Source: Adiantum capillus-veneris (lineage: Eukaryota > Streptophyta > Polypodiopsida > Polypodiales > Pteridaceae). Taken from it: a DNA stretch of 64,000 nucleotides. The DNA is taken from the NCBI GenBank assembly GCA_014529385.2, contig CM043942.1:2334501-2398500 (forward strand), in the 5' to 3' direction. The translations under genes were made by a program, and so were the position numbers. Shown here in pieces: positions 33,564 to 43,187 of the stretch (its first letter is position 1; each line of letters begins with the position of its first letter). Under the pieces are notes generated by a model that ran no database searches, was not told the origin of the DNA, and saw nothing but the letters and a program-made list of their open reading frames with translations.

Positions 33564-34487
33564 TGTTGGCGGATACTCCGCGACGGACGTCAGCACAATG
33601 AGAACTCACCTAACAAGATTTTTCAGTTAAGGACAAACCTCAACCCGCAGGCGCGTGGAAGCAAGCATAGGGTGTCAACCTACACTCAACCGACTCTCGA
33701 CTACTTCCTACAGAGGTATCTACCCAATGTCTAAGCTACAGCCTTCAGGAGTGCATAAGAAGAGATTTCCTACAACGCTTTCAAGAGCCAAATACCAATC
33801 AAGCATTCTCGAAATGCCATAGAACTTGAAGGAGACTCTACTAACACCAATAGGTCGCTCTCCCTAAGGTCATGAACCAAAATCCCAACCCTAAACCCCT
33901 GGTGCAAAATCACGTAGGATGTCTCGTCAAAATTTGCAAGTCGTTGTTTACAAAAACTAAAGTGTCTAATGTGTAGCTCTACTCAATGCGAACGCGTGGA
34001 TATGCTGAAATGCAAAAACAAACAACATATGCTCATCGAATCACCAGATGTAGCTCGTGGGTCGAGTTCGTAAAACCAGACTGTACACTCGCAATGTAAG
34101 TATTGGCACGTAGCTCTCGTTGGGGGCAACACGCTGCACTTCTCCGCACTCGATTCCGACCACCAGTGAACGCGTAGCATCAAGATGAAACTCTCACTCT
34201 CTCTCGTACACAGTACGCTCACTCACAGATAGAACTTCTTAAAAATGACAAAGGTTTTTTTCATTAAGGTCAAAAGTGGTATAAGTACCTTACAATCTCA
34301 AACCCTAATGTTCCAATTTAACCATCTACTCAATCTAAATGTCAAAAATGGGATACAATCTGGAAACTTCTGTAAGCCCCACTATTTACAAAGGTAAAAT
34401 GACGGGTTTTCTCAATTAAAGAATAATTACAAAAAATAATATTCCGCCGAGCAATCTTTCTCCGTAGGGTGTGTCCAGCTGCTAACA
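33564..34487 (-). repeat. Element A 5' LTR
   Basis: 924 bp with TGTT/AACA ends: TGTTAGCAGCTGG at the outer end (34487, minus strand) and CGCCAACA at the inner end. Its outer 90 bp match the fragment at 13758-13847, and diverged parts match 53990-54086 and 61238-61750. It contains one half palindrome, CACGTAGGATGTCT, at 33911-33924. It lies inside the protease region of another copia element. Confidence 0.93.
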
Positions 34488-35848
34488 ATCTGTCATCCAC
34501 AAATTTGACTGCAAGTCCAAGTCTAGAAAGTGCAGATACAGACAAAACATTCTTCTTGATCCTAGGTACATAAAGTGCATCAACAAGTGTGAAAGAACTA
34601 CCATTTGCATCAGTAAGCACAATCTTTCCAACCCTGAATGAGATAAGAGGCATTGTTGGCACAAGTGACTAAATTCCCATGAGGGACAGACTCGAGAGAG
34701 GTGAACAATTCACGATGTGAGGTAATGTGCTTTGTAGCACCACTGTCAAAATACCACACATGTGAATCTGCAGCAACAATTGACATGCATGCATCATGGA
34801 CAGTAGGATTGTAAGTGCACTCTGCACTAAAAGGCCATTCTGCATCAACATCAGTATTACAGTCTCCTTTTACAGAAGACTCAACAATGGCTGCATTTCT
34901 AGTGGAACCAGCATTTGCAGTGGAACCATCCTGTTTCTTCTTAGCCTCTTTGGCCTTCAACTTAGGACAGTTCTTGATCAAGTGATCATTAGCTTTACAA
35001 TAATGGCAACGCATCTTCTGTTTGCCCTTATCACCAAAATTGCCAGATGAAGGGCTGCCAGCAGAAGCATTGGGAACAGAAGTTTTGCCACTCGCAGCAG
35101 AACCATAAGAAGTGGTTGCATTGCTATTACCACCCTTTCTTTGGAAAACAATAAAATCCTGTTCACGCTGTCTAGTCCTGTTTTTTCTGGAATGTGACTC
35201 TTGCAACAGCAATGTGCATAATGCATCAAACTTGACAACTTCTGGATTTCCTTGGTTCATAAGTCTCCAAGTACTAGCAAAAGTCTGGTAAGAATATGGT
35301 AAGGCATCAAGAATAGTCTGCACAAGGGAACTCTCTAAAATGACTTCACCTGTAGAAAGAAGTTTCTCATTGATATCCTTGACACCAGCAGGAAAAGTGT
35401 CCATATCATCTTTGTCATGCATAATCTTCGACTCCAGCTCTTTGCGTAGCAAAGAAATTTAGCCTCATTGCGGCTTGCATAAAGACCTACTAGAATATCC
35501 CAAGCCTGTTTTGCAGATTTTTCTACACGAATGTGAGGAACGATGGTGCGCTTCACAGACAACGCAATCAATGCATGATCATGCACATCCTTTACATCCC
35601 AACGAGCTTGTTCTACCGTAGGCAAAAAAACTCTAACAGAAGCAATCCTTGCAGCAAGACCTATAACATCTTCAACATCGCCTACATCCTCAGAACCAGG
35701 ACGTACATCAATACCCTACACAATATTCTAGACTCCCTTTGACACAAGAACGTGTTGCATCATATAATCCCACATAGGGTAATTGTCCCCATCCAACCTA
35801 TCCTCAGCAACAAACATCTTGAACACATCTGTGTTGTTGTTAGCCATG
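34488..35848 (-). pseudogene. Second copia element: gag and protease start
   Basis: ATG near 35848 (MANNNTDVFKMFVAEDRLDG) starts a copia Gag. Two TAG codons near 35730, both where Trp is likely (SKGV-W-NIV), and a frameshift near 35455 break it. Then follow the conserved PYSYQTFASTW, a CCHC knuckle CHYCKANDHLIKNC and the protease site WYFDSGATKHITSHRELF. After a small shift near 34640 the frame runs to VKFVDDRL and stops abruptly at the LTR of element A (34487). The integrase-RT part should lie beyond the far end of element A but is not found in the window. Confidence 0.9.
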
Positions 35849-36195
35849 GTAAATGTTGCACTTGATGTGAAAACTACTCAAAAAGAGGAGAAACGGAGTG
35901 GGAACAACACGTGCTATATAGCACAAACTGTGGAAGATTGTAAGGCACCTGTTATGCAGAAAAGGGCACTCACAAAAATTCTACACAAAATGACAAAATT
36001 GCCTGTGTAGACTAGCCTTTAGTGGAAACGGAGGCTGAAATGAGCCCGAATCAAAAATCTGAGCAGATTGAGCTCTACGACTTCTCTCAAAATATTTTTC
36101 GATTTGCAAACACTTGCCAAACCTCACTAAAATCAAAGAAAGTGAGCAGGCATGTGCTGGAGCAGCTGGCGACTAAGCCCGAGAGGACGCAACCT
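35849..36195 (-). other. Leader of second copia element
   Basis: Noncoding leader between primer site and gag of the second copia element; nothing else visible. Confidence 0.5.
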
Positions 36196-36207
36196 GCTCT
36201 GATACCA
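36196..36207 (-). promoter_or_regulatory. Primer binding site of second copia element
   Basis: The minus strand reads TGGTATCAGAGC, the initiator methionine tRNA site. Confidence 0.93.
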
Positions 36208-36209
36208 AT

Positions 36210-36436
36210 TGTTGGAATTAGGGTTGCAGAGAAATGTACAGAGCTTGGAGAAGATGAAGGAAGCTCAAGGCACACAATAGAGAGTGTATTCCTTAGTGTG
36301 TAATGGAAAGATAGATAGCCCTAGAGTGATGGGCGTGTATACAATGCACGGGGAAAAAAACCTCCTAAAGAGGGAAAAAATGCCCCGGCGGTCCTAGTGT
36401 GTTCACACACATCACTACCACATGCATATGATAACA
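36210..36436 (-). repeat. 5' LTR of second copia element
   Basis: 227 bp. On the plus strand it starts TGTTGGAATTAGGG beside the primer site and ends GATAACA at 36436, where gypsy coding sequence begins directly. No second copy is found because the element is interrupted and its 3' part is missing. Confidence 0.8.
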
Positions 36437-36926
36437 GACCGCGGAGTGTGACCATGCTTATGAGTCATTGAAAAAGACCTTGACTAGCACTCCTATTTTA
36501 GGAGTGCCCGATTGGAATGTAATTTTCCATGTGCATATTGATGCATCAAACTTTGCTATTGGGTGTGTTCTAACTCAACTAGGAGAACATAAATTGGACC
36601 TCCCCATTAGCTTTACAAGTTGTCAATTGAATGATGCCAAGAGAAACTACACCACTACAGAGCCAGAAGGTTTAGCTATGATTTATGCAGTGAAGAAATT
36701 TTGCTACTACCTTCTTGCCAACAAGTTTGTTTTCTATGTGGATCATCAAGCCTTATTGTATCTAGTAAATAAACCTTGTTCCACAGGAAGAATTACACGA
36801 TGGTTGTTGATTCTCCTTGAGTTTCATTTTACCATTGTGATGAGACTTGGTAAAAGACATTTCATGGAGGATCATTTGTCTCGCATACCCAATGGTGAAG
36901 CCCTTACTGGAGTCAATGATGAATGA
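36437..36926 (+). pseudogene. Plus-strand gypsy RNase H (truncated start)
   Basis: Begins abruptly after the copia LTR at the RT-RNase H connection: YESLKKTLTSTPILGVPDW, FHVHIDASNFAIGCVLTQ, then NYTTTEPEGLAMIYAVKKF, FYVDHQALLYLVNKPC and FMEDHLSRIPNGEA. All conserved RNase H acidic positions I can identify are present. The RT itself is missing because the copia insertion cuts it off. This gypsy is related to element A but runs in the opposite direction. Confidence 0.92.
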
Positions 36927-38208
36927 CCTGATACTTCTCTATTCCTAGTCGAGACCATACCTGAATGGAGTGAGAAGATTGTGAACTTTTTAGTTAACGA
37001 TTTTCCACCCAAAGAGCTTTGTAAGGACATAGCTTGAAAACTATTAATAGAGTGTGAACCTTATTCTCTTCCAAGAACTCTCTACAGGCTATGGAAGGAT
37101 GATATTCTTAGATGTTGTGTCCGTGAGGATGAGTATTTATACAAACTTCAAGAAGCCCACATTGGTATAGTCGGAGGACATTTCTCAGGGGAACTAACAG
37201 CCAGAAAGGTGTTGCAATCAGGCTATTGGTGGACTACCTTATTCAAGGATGCATCACTTTTTGTAAAAGGATGTGATGAATGCCAACGTTACAAGATCAC
37301 ACAACAAAAGGATAAGATGCCCTTACATCCTATTAAAGTGACTCAAACATTTGAAATATGGGGTTTAGACTTTGTAGGCCCAATTAGTCCAGCATCTTGT
37401 AGCACTCAATCTCGATATATTATCATTGCCACTAACTATGTGACAAAGTGGATGGAAGCAGGGGCGACATGTAAGGCTGATGCAAGGTCAACTGCAAAGT
37501 TTCTCTTTGAGAACATTATTACAAGATTTGGTTGTCCCTTTGAGATTATGAGTGACACTGGCACTCATTTTATAAATGGAGTGATAAAAGAACTCACTAC
37601 CAACTTCACGATAGCTCACCATAAGTCCACACCTTATTATCCACAAGAAAATGGCCAAGTTGAGAGTACCAACAAAACTCTCATCTCCATTTTGACAAAG
37701 ATAGTTGAGGCCCATTGCACAGATTGGGATTTGAAGCTGACTTCAGCCCTATGGGCTTATCGTACTTCTCACAAAGTGGCTATTAATTTGTACACCATTC
37801 AAAATGGTATATGGCCAAGAAGCAATTATGCCATGGGAGTTTGTAATTCCTAGTCTGCGCGTAGCTTCACAAGAAAGTTGGGATGGTAACCCTTTACTTG
37901 AGCGCTTATACATCCTTGAGAGGTTAGATAAAAAAAGGCAATTGGTTGTGCAAAACGCACTTGTGGAGAAAGATAGGAGGAAGAAATGGTTTGACCATCA
38001 TCTAAAGAACAAGGATATCAATGCTGGTGATAAAGTCCTTATGTATGGAGTGCGTAACAAAAAGAAAAAGTTGAAATATGCAAGAAAAAGACCATATAGA
38101 GTATGTGAAATCACCCCACAAGGAACCATTTGTGTGGAGACTGTTGATGGAGTTGAAACCATCATATTCCTCAATGGTAGTAAGTTTAAAAGATATTACG
38201 ATCCTTGA
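36927..38208 (+). pseudogene. Plus-strand gypsy integrase
   Basis: Zinc module with EWSEKIVNFL, TLYRLWKDDILRCCV, EAHIGIVGGHFSGE and GCDECQRYK; core with WGLDFVGPIS, MSDTGTHFING and ENGQVESTNKT, so the D, D and E residues are intact; then LWAYRTSHKVA, a small frameshift near 37805, and a C-terminal domain (VYGQEAIMPWEF, RRKKWFDHHL, GDKVLMYGVRNKKKK, YRVCEITPQG) ending at 38206-38208. There is a stop near 36925 and another at about 37035. Unlike element A it has a single zinc module. Confidence 0.93.
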
Positions 38209-38981
38209 AGCCAAGAGGAGCTACGTGCCATCCATCAAAAGAAAGCAATCAAAGAAGAGGTACAGTTTAAAAAGATCCAAGCAAGAGTTGAGGCTCGAGA
38301 AAGACAACAACGTCTTAGATGCCAACGAGAGGCTAATCTGGGAATCATTGAAGTGTTGTTTGAAGACATCGATGATGATTCATTGGCGTCTGAGCCACCT
38401 CTATGATATCCAATTGAACTAAATAGCCTTTGTGGGAGAGTACTATATAACACATTATTGGATACAGGAGCTCAACATAATCTGTTATCCTATGGATTTT
38501 AGGGAAGCCACCTCTATCTGAGCTAATTATCCAAGTCAAGGGTGTTAACAAGAAAAAAATTGCGGTTTTTGGAATCTGGCACACTTTTGTCAGTTATGAC
38601 AATGGGGTTATAGCTCAAGACATCTTGGTCATGCCTGCTAGAACTATGGAAGGTAATATAAACCTGGGAGGCATGTGGATGATATCCACCAAATGCACTA
38701 TTGATTGGGGTTTTGGGGGTGTCACAACGCAGAAACCAACTCTTAGCCCTGCCACTCAAGCCATAGTCCCTTAGATATTGCCTCTTAAGGAAATAAAACC
38801 CAAAACATTGCATGTCCAAGAGGTTGAACCATATGTCCTTATAGCCCAACTCTCTATACATTCAACTACTGTAATTAAAATAAATCTTCAGACACACAAG
38901 ACCCATCCTAATATAACAAAGAAAACATACAAGTGGGTTCTTGAAGCTTCTTTAGCGACCATAGCTAGTGCTAAGAGATAG
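38209..38981 (+). pseudogene. Post-integrase ORF with retropepsin-like motif
   Basis: Coding-like sequence directly after integrase: a charged helix (EEVQFKKIQARVEARERQQR), then VLYNTLLDTGAQHNLLSY, which has the D-T-G-A core of aspartic proteases, then after a one-base shift near 38500 LSELIIQVKGVNKKKIAVFG and GVIAQDILVMPARTMEGN up to a stop at about 38770, and more frame to 38981. Retropepsins normally precede RT; a second one after integrase would be unusual. The second protease landmark (hydrophobic-ILG) is not clear, so this may be only a motif match or a captured domain. Confidence 0.5.
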
Positions 38982-39019
38982 GAGCCTGGTAAGAGACGTC
39001 CACTCGCCCTTAAAAATGT

Positions 39020-39469
39020 AAAGAAACGTTGCGTTGGATTCCTAAAAAACTATTGAAAGCCCAAGGCTACTATGAAGGAAATGGTCAAATCTGGGTGCCA
39101 AAACGTAAATTGTGCTCTTACTTGTCACCTGGCCCATGTGAGCCCAATCCTGTAGCTCCAAAACAAATTGAAGGTCGCGGAAAGGAAAAAATCACGGAAT
39201 GCTACACACACGCTCCAGAGCTAGTTTGGGTACCGAAGAAAGAACGATTTTCTCCACCTAGCTCAGGAACAAGGACGTCAAATGAAGCTGCTTGCTCTTC
39301 ATGTAGTTCCTATACAAAAATAGAAGCTTGGACAAAACCTCCATCTACCATTGTACATATCCATATAAACAAGGAAGAGTTTGCACCTCCCGTTGTAAGT
39401 TTAACACCTACAACAACGTTGCAAAATAAAATAATGGGAGAGTACCTTACCACCCTTGCAATTAGATAA
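39020..39469 (+). CDS. ORF with repeated W-x-P-K motifs
   Basis: Open frame of about 146 codons before the polypurine tract. It shows three similar motifs, RWIPKKLLKAQGYYE, IWVPKRKLC and LVWVPKKERFS, spaced irregularly. Unrecognised; it is basic and Pro/Thr-rich in the second half. Its position between integrase and the 3' LTR marks it as part of an extra region of this gypsy. No good ATG is seen at the beginning. Confidence 0.4.
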   Translation, partial: KETLRWIPKKLLKAQGYYEGNGQIWVPKRKLCSYLSPGPCEPNPVAPKQIEGRGKEKITECYTHAPELVWVPKKERFSPPSSGTRTSNEAACSSCSSYTKIEAWTKPPSTIVHIHINKEEFAPPVVSLTPTTTLQNKIMGEYLTTLAIR

Positions 39470-39576
39470 AATGCCTAGGACGGTCAAAAACTATTGGTCA
39501 AAGTCTTCACTCATAACAACTTGGAGCAATTGGTTTCAAAAGGTGACGACATCATTCCAAAAGGTATGATCTACCC

Positions 39577-39590
39577 AAGGAAGGGGGGAG
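39577..39590 (+). promoter_or_regulatory. Polypurine tract of plus-strand gypsy
   Basis: AAGGAAGGGGGGAG directly followed by TGTTTGCTCACATCC, an LTR start. Confidence 0.85.
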
Positions 39591-39850
39591 TGTTTGCTCA
39601 CATCCATCATCCACTTGCTTCCCTCTCAACCTTCTCAATCTCCAATCTTAGGGAATGTATATATAAAGCCTTATACTCACAAAAACAAGATAAAAAAGTA
39701 AAAGAGCAAGAGCCACCAAACAACAATCTGGAAACTTACAAGTTTTGTACATAACACAAAATCATAAAAACACATTATGCACAAGGACACGACCTTTTGA
39801 CACAACCCTTGTAATATTTGCACTCTAACCATCATCTATTTGTGTGTACA
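39591..39850 (+). repeat. 3' LTR start of plus-strand gypsy (end unresolved)
   Basis: Starts TGTTTGCTCACATCC after the polypurine tract; a TATA box (TATATATAAAGCC) lies near 39658. I cannot define the end; only the first 260 bp are assigned here. It may extend into the gene model that follows. Confidence 0.6.
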
Positions 39851-39852
39851 AA

Positions 39853-41453
39853 TATGGCTAGTACGCTAGAGTCATCCACTCCTGCCTTGGGTGAGAGGTA
39901 CTCTTGTTACTTTTCACAAGTGTTTCACATGGTCTTTCCGGTGCTTTCGTGTGAATGGGATTTGGTAGGTACGCTAGCATGTGAGAGAAATTTTGGCGAG
40001 TTAGAATGGTTGATACGTCTCTTGAGCACAACTGATCCATACTTAGTAGAGAGCATTTCTCCCATTGCACAAGCCTACGCTTTTGACCAAGATGACTATA
40101 GACATCTAGTGACCTTCTTAGTAAACATTGGTGCCTCTAATGATGATGACAATTTACACACGGATGGCATATATGGTCTCACGGATGATGAATTTTTTTT
40201 CCTCAATGACGAGGATAGGGATTTAGCCTTAGGGTTCCCCCACCCAATCTCTACAATATCCTATTTCCTTGATTCTCTAGAGAGAGTGCAAATAATTAGG
40301 TTATGGTTCCTTATGTTGTTTAAATGTGTTCAATAAGGGTTGTTATCTCTTCCCATTGATGTGCCTCTAGAAGGTGGATGTTTGGTGGTGACTATTGTGC
40401 AGTTTGTGACTGCATAAGGATGCCTTCGAAGGACAACGACAATGGATGTTTACATGTTACAATGGATGTTCTCCATTATATCAGGTGTACTAATTTCTTT
40501 TATATATGCTTTCCATAGTTACATGTTTGCATCTTGTCATTTGAGTTTCTAACAATGCATAAAATTTATGAAGTTGTGACATTACCAATTTAGATGCTAT
40601 AATTTTTTCAAACTTCTAGTACCTTGTTCTTTTCTCTGAGTTTGGTCTATTAGTTGGCTTTAAGTAGGTATCAGAACCTTAGGCTAAACTAGGCCACTTA
40701 ATTGATGACTTTAATTTTTAAATAGTCTATTAGTTGTAGTAACTTTAGTAATGTTTTAGGATATGAGGATATAGTTCTCTCTAGCTTATTCCACCTAAGT
40801 GTGACTTTTGTTGTGGAAGTCCATGTGTTAAGCAGCTATTTGAGACCTCAACTATCCCAGCTAGTTTATGCTCAAGCTGGTATTTGGGACCTTGAGTCTC
40901 CCAGCTGCTGCTATTTGAGACCTCGAGCTCCCCAGCTACTTGTAACAACTATGACAAAAAATTTTAAAAAATGAGAAAAGAAAAAGCAAATAGCACAAAC
41001 TTCCTTGTATTTTATGTTGATCACACTTAAGTGATCTAAGTGACAAGATCACTAGTCTTTAGACCCCAACGAGCATTCCTAGGGCTAACTACTCTTTAGT
41101 CGACATTTTTTAATTGATGTTGGTCAATCTAGTACTTACTTTAGTCCTAGCTCTTGTGTACTTCTCTTAGAGTCAACCTAACAGACCTTAAATCAATTGA
41201 ATTTTATTCAGGTAGTACTACACTTGTTCTAGTTGGCAATGTTACAATTCATGTATTTTTTTGTATTTCCTAGAATATCATGTATGCATTTCACTTATTA
41301 CACGCCTGCACATGCTGTCTTTGAGCTTTCACAATGTTGTTTTTCGTCTTCTACAGGTACTCCTATCGTGGATCTCGATGCTGCACTATTATATTTCGAG
41401 GGCGGAATCTACATCAGGAAGGGAAGCATGTTAACCACTGACGTCCACTTCTA
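39853..41453 (+). CDS. Unknown two-exon gene model
   Basis: ATG at 39853 starts a 161-codon frame (MASTLESSTPALGERYSCYF) rich in acidic and aromatic residues, with LTDDEFFFLNDEDRDLALGF. It meets TAA stops near 40334 and 40417 but stays coding-like to about 40486, where ATATCAG/GTGTAC could be a splice donor. A possible acceptor, TTCTACAG, lies at about 41348-41355 after a T-rich tract, and joining keeps the frame: TPIVDLDAALLYFEGGIYIR, stop at 41451-41453. The protein is unknown to me. It lies where the 3' LTR of the gypsy ends or continues, so it may be a captured or LTR-encoded ORF, or a host gene remnant. The stops argue for a pseudogene. Confidence 0.35.
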
Positions 41454-41690
41454 GTAGTCATGGGCCGAGCTTGTTGATCCAATAGGAAAAGAGTAAGAGT
41501 GATCGTCGATGAGAGGCGCACTCTAACTAAAACATTCAAGGGTTAGTTGGCTAAGCATGGGCGCCTAAGTGTCAATGGGTGAGCTCATATAAAAGTCACA
41601 TAAACCTAAAAATCACTCATTCTCTCATTTGTGCAATTGAAGAGTGCTCTTGCTCCATCTCCATCTTCTTCTTTATCTCCTTGTGTGTGT

Positions 41691-41701
41691 GTGTATGTGT
41701 G

Positions 41702-41784
<83 letters not shown>

Positions 41785-41785
41785 G
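41691..41785. repeat. (GT)n(GA)n microsatellite
   Basis: About 70 bases of GT followed by about 24 of GA, in the first copy of the duplicated segment. Confidence 0.95.
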
Positions 41786-42249
41786 TGCACGATCGAGCAT
41801 TGTGATGGCACGGTGGCGGCAAGACAGTTGAGCGCAGCATGGCGGTAGCTCTCTGTTCTTTATGGCAAGGAATCCTTCACGAAGGCAAGCATAGGGTGGT
41901 GAGTGACACACCCTTGCTCTCTTGAGCTTCCTAGATTAGTCTGGTTTTGTGCTTGCAGTAATTTGTGGCTCGCATACAGTGTTCGGCAAGTCCCTTGCTT
42001 TGACACGTGCAACCACAGCAAGTAGTCATGGACCGGGCTTGTCGGTCCAATAGGAAAATGGTAAGAGTGATTGCCGATGAGAGGTGCACTCTAACTAGAA
42101 CATTCAAGGGTTAGTTGGCTAAGCATAGGCACCACAGTGTGAATGGATAAGCTCATATAAAAGTTGCCTAAACCTAAAAATCACTCATTCTCTCATTTGT
42201 GCAATTGAAGAGTGCTCTTGCTCCATTTCCATCTTCTTCTTCATCTCCT

Positions 42250-42258
42250 TGTGTGTGT

Positions 42259-42338
<80 letters not shown>

Positions 42339-42358
42339 CAGAGAGAGAGAGAGAGAGC
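42250..42358. repeat. (GT)n(GA)n microsatellite
   Basis: About 87 bases of GT followed by GA, at the matching place in the second copy. Confidence 0.95.
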
Positions 42359-42597
42359 ATTGCAATGGCACGGTGGTGGCGAGACGGTTGAGCACAGCTC
42401 GATGGTAACTCCCTCTTCTTCGCGAGCGATGAGGAATCCTCCATGAAGGTGAGCGTAGGGCGGTGAGTGACAAACCCTTGCTCTCTTGAGCTTACTAGAG
42501 TGTGTGCTTGTAGCCATTTGTGGCTCGCACACAGTGTATAGTAAGTCTCTTGCTTTGACACGTGCGACAGATGCGCATACTACATTGTAGTTATGTT

Positions 42598-43165
42598 TGT
42601 TGCGTTGCAACCGCAAGTAAGAGCTCTACACATTGACGTAGGCATTTCATGATAATCCGTACCTTTTGGCGTCGTCGACCTGTGGCCTAATTTCATCATA
42701 AGTAGGAATTTAAGCTTCAAAATCATAAAATAAGTATAGACGGGGTATTGGGGCATCATTGCTAAGCATTTATATGCAGTCTGGGTCGAAAATGACTAGG
42801 TCAAAAACTCATTGCTGTTAATAATCGTGATTCTTGAACTTGACTTAAAGTGAGATTTGAGACCATAAGCATGTGTGTTTAAATCTTATAAATATGTCCT
42901 AGAAGTTTCGTAACATTTGGATGTCGTTTGATGTTGTAACGGTTATGATTTGTTTGCCGATAAGCGACTAACTTTTGGTGATTTTTGTCATTTGAGTGTA
43001 GCTTGAGTTAGATGCGAGTTGTTTGTTGTTTTCCAAGAGATTGACAACCTCTTGTAACCTCTATGCACTAGTTGAGTCTGCTTTGTCCCATAGATTGACA
43101 ATTATATTCATGGTTCTCTCTATGTTTGCAATAAGATAGGAGTGAGGTTAGACACCCGTCCCACA
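42598..43165 (+). repeat. Element H 5' LTR, R-U5 part
   Basis: Matches the last part of the LTR at 50456-51343 (shared text starts at GTTGCAACCGCA and ends CCCGTCCCACA / CCCATCTCACA), with scattered substitutions. Its upstream part is different from the 3' LTR and consists of the duplicated promoter-like segments. Contains a degenerate palindrome GTTAATAATCGTGATT at 42817-42832. Confidence 0.8.
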
Positions 43166-43167
43166 TT

Positions 43168-43187
43168 TGGCGCCGTTGCCAAGGATC
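43168..43187 (+). promoter_or_regulatory. Element H primer binding site
   Basis: TGGCGCCGTTGCCAAGGATC, close to the Athila-type tRNA-Asp site, two bases after the LTR end. Confidence 0.85.

Larger units (their letters stand above)
41429..42597 (+). repeat. Duplicated 570-bp promoter-like segment
   Basis: Two diverged direct copies, about 41457-42020 and 42021-42580. Each has CCAATAGGAAAA, GCACTCTAACTA, a TATA-like CTCATATAAAAGT (near 41585 and 42155), then a (GT)n run, a (GA)n run, and a stretch ending TTGCTTTGACACGTGC. The second runs directly into the R-U5-like part of element H's 5' LTR. A purine-rich AGGAAGGGAAGCA before TGTTAACC at 41429 could mark the start of this LTR unit. I read them as tandemly duplicated U3 promoters. 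Confidence 0.65.

Noticed and set aside
33983-34222. Minus-strand frame inside the element A LTR
   Set aside because: Lies entirely within LTR sequence, and the related LTR copy at 61238-61750 is too diverged to support conservation of the frame.
41606-42616. His-Thr and Cys-Val rich open frames on both strands
   Set aside because: They are translations of (GT)n runs.
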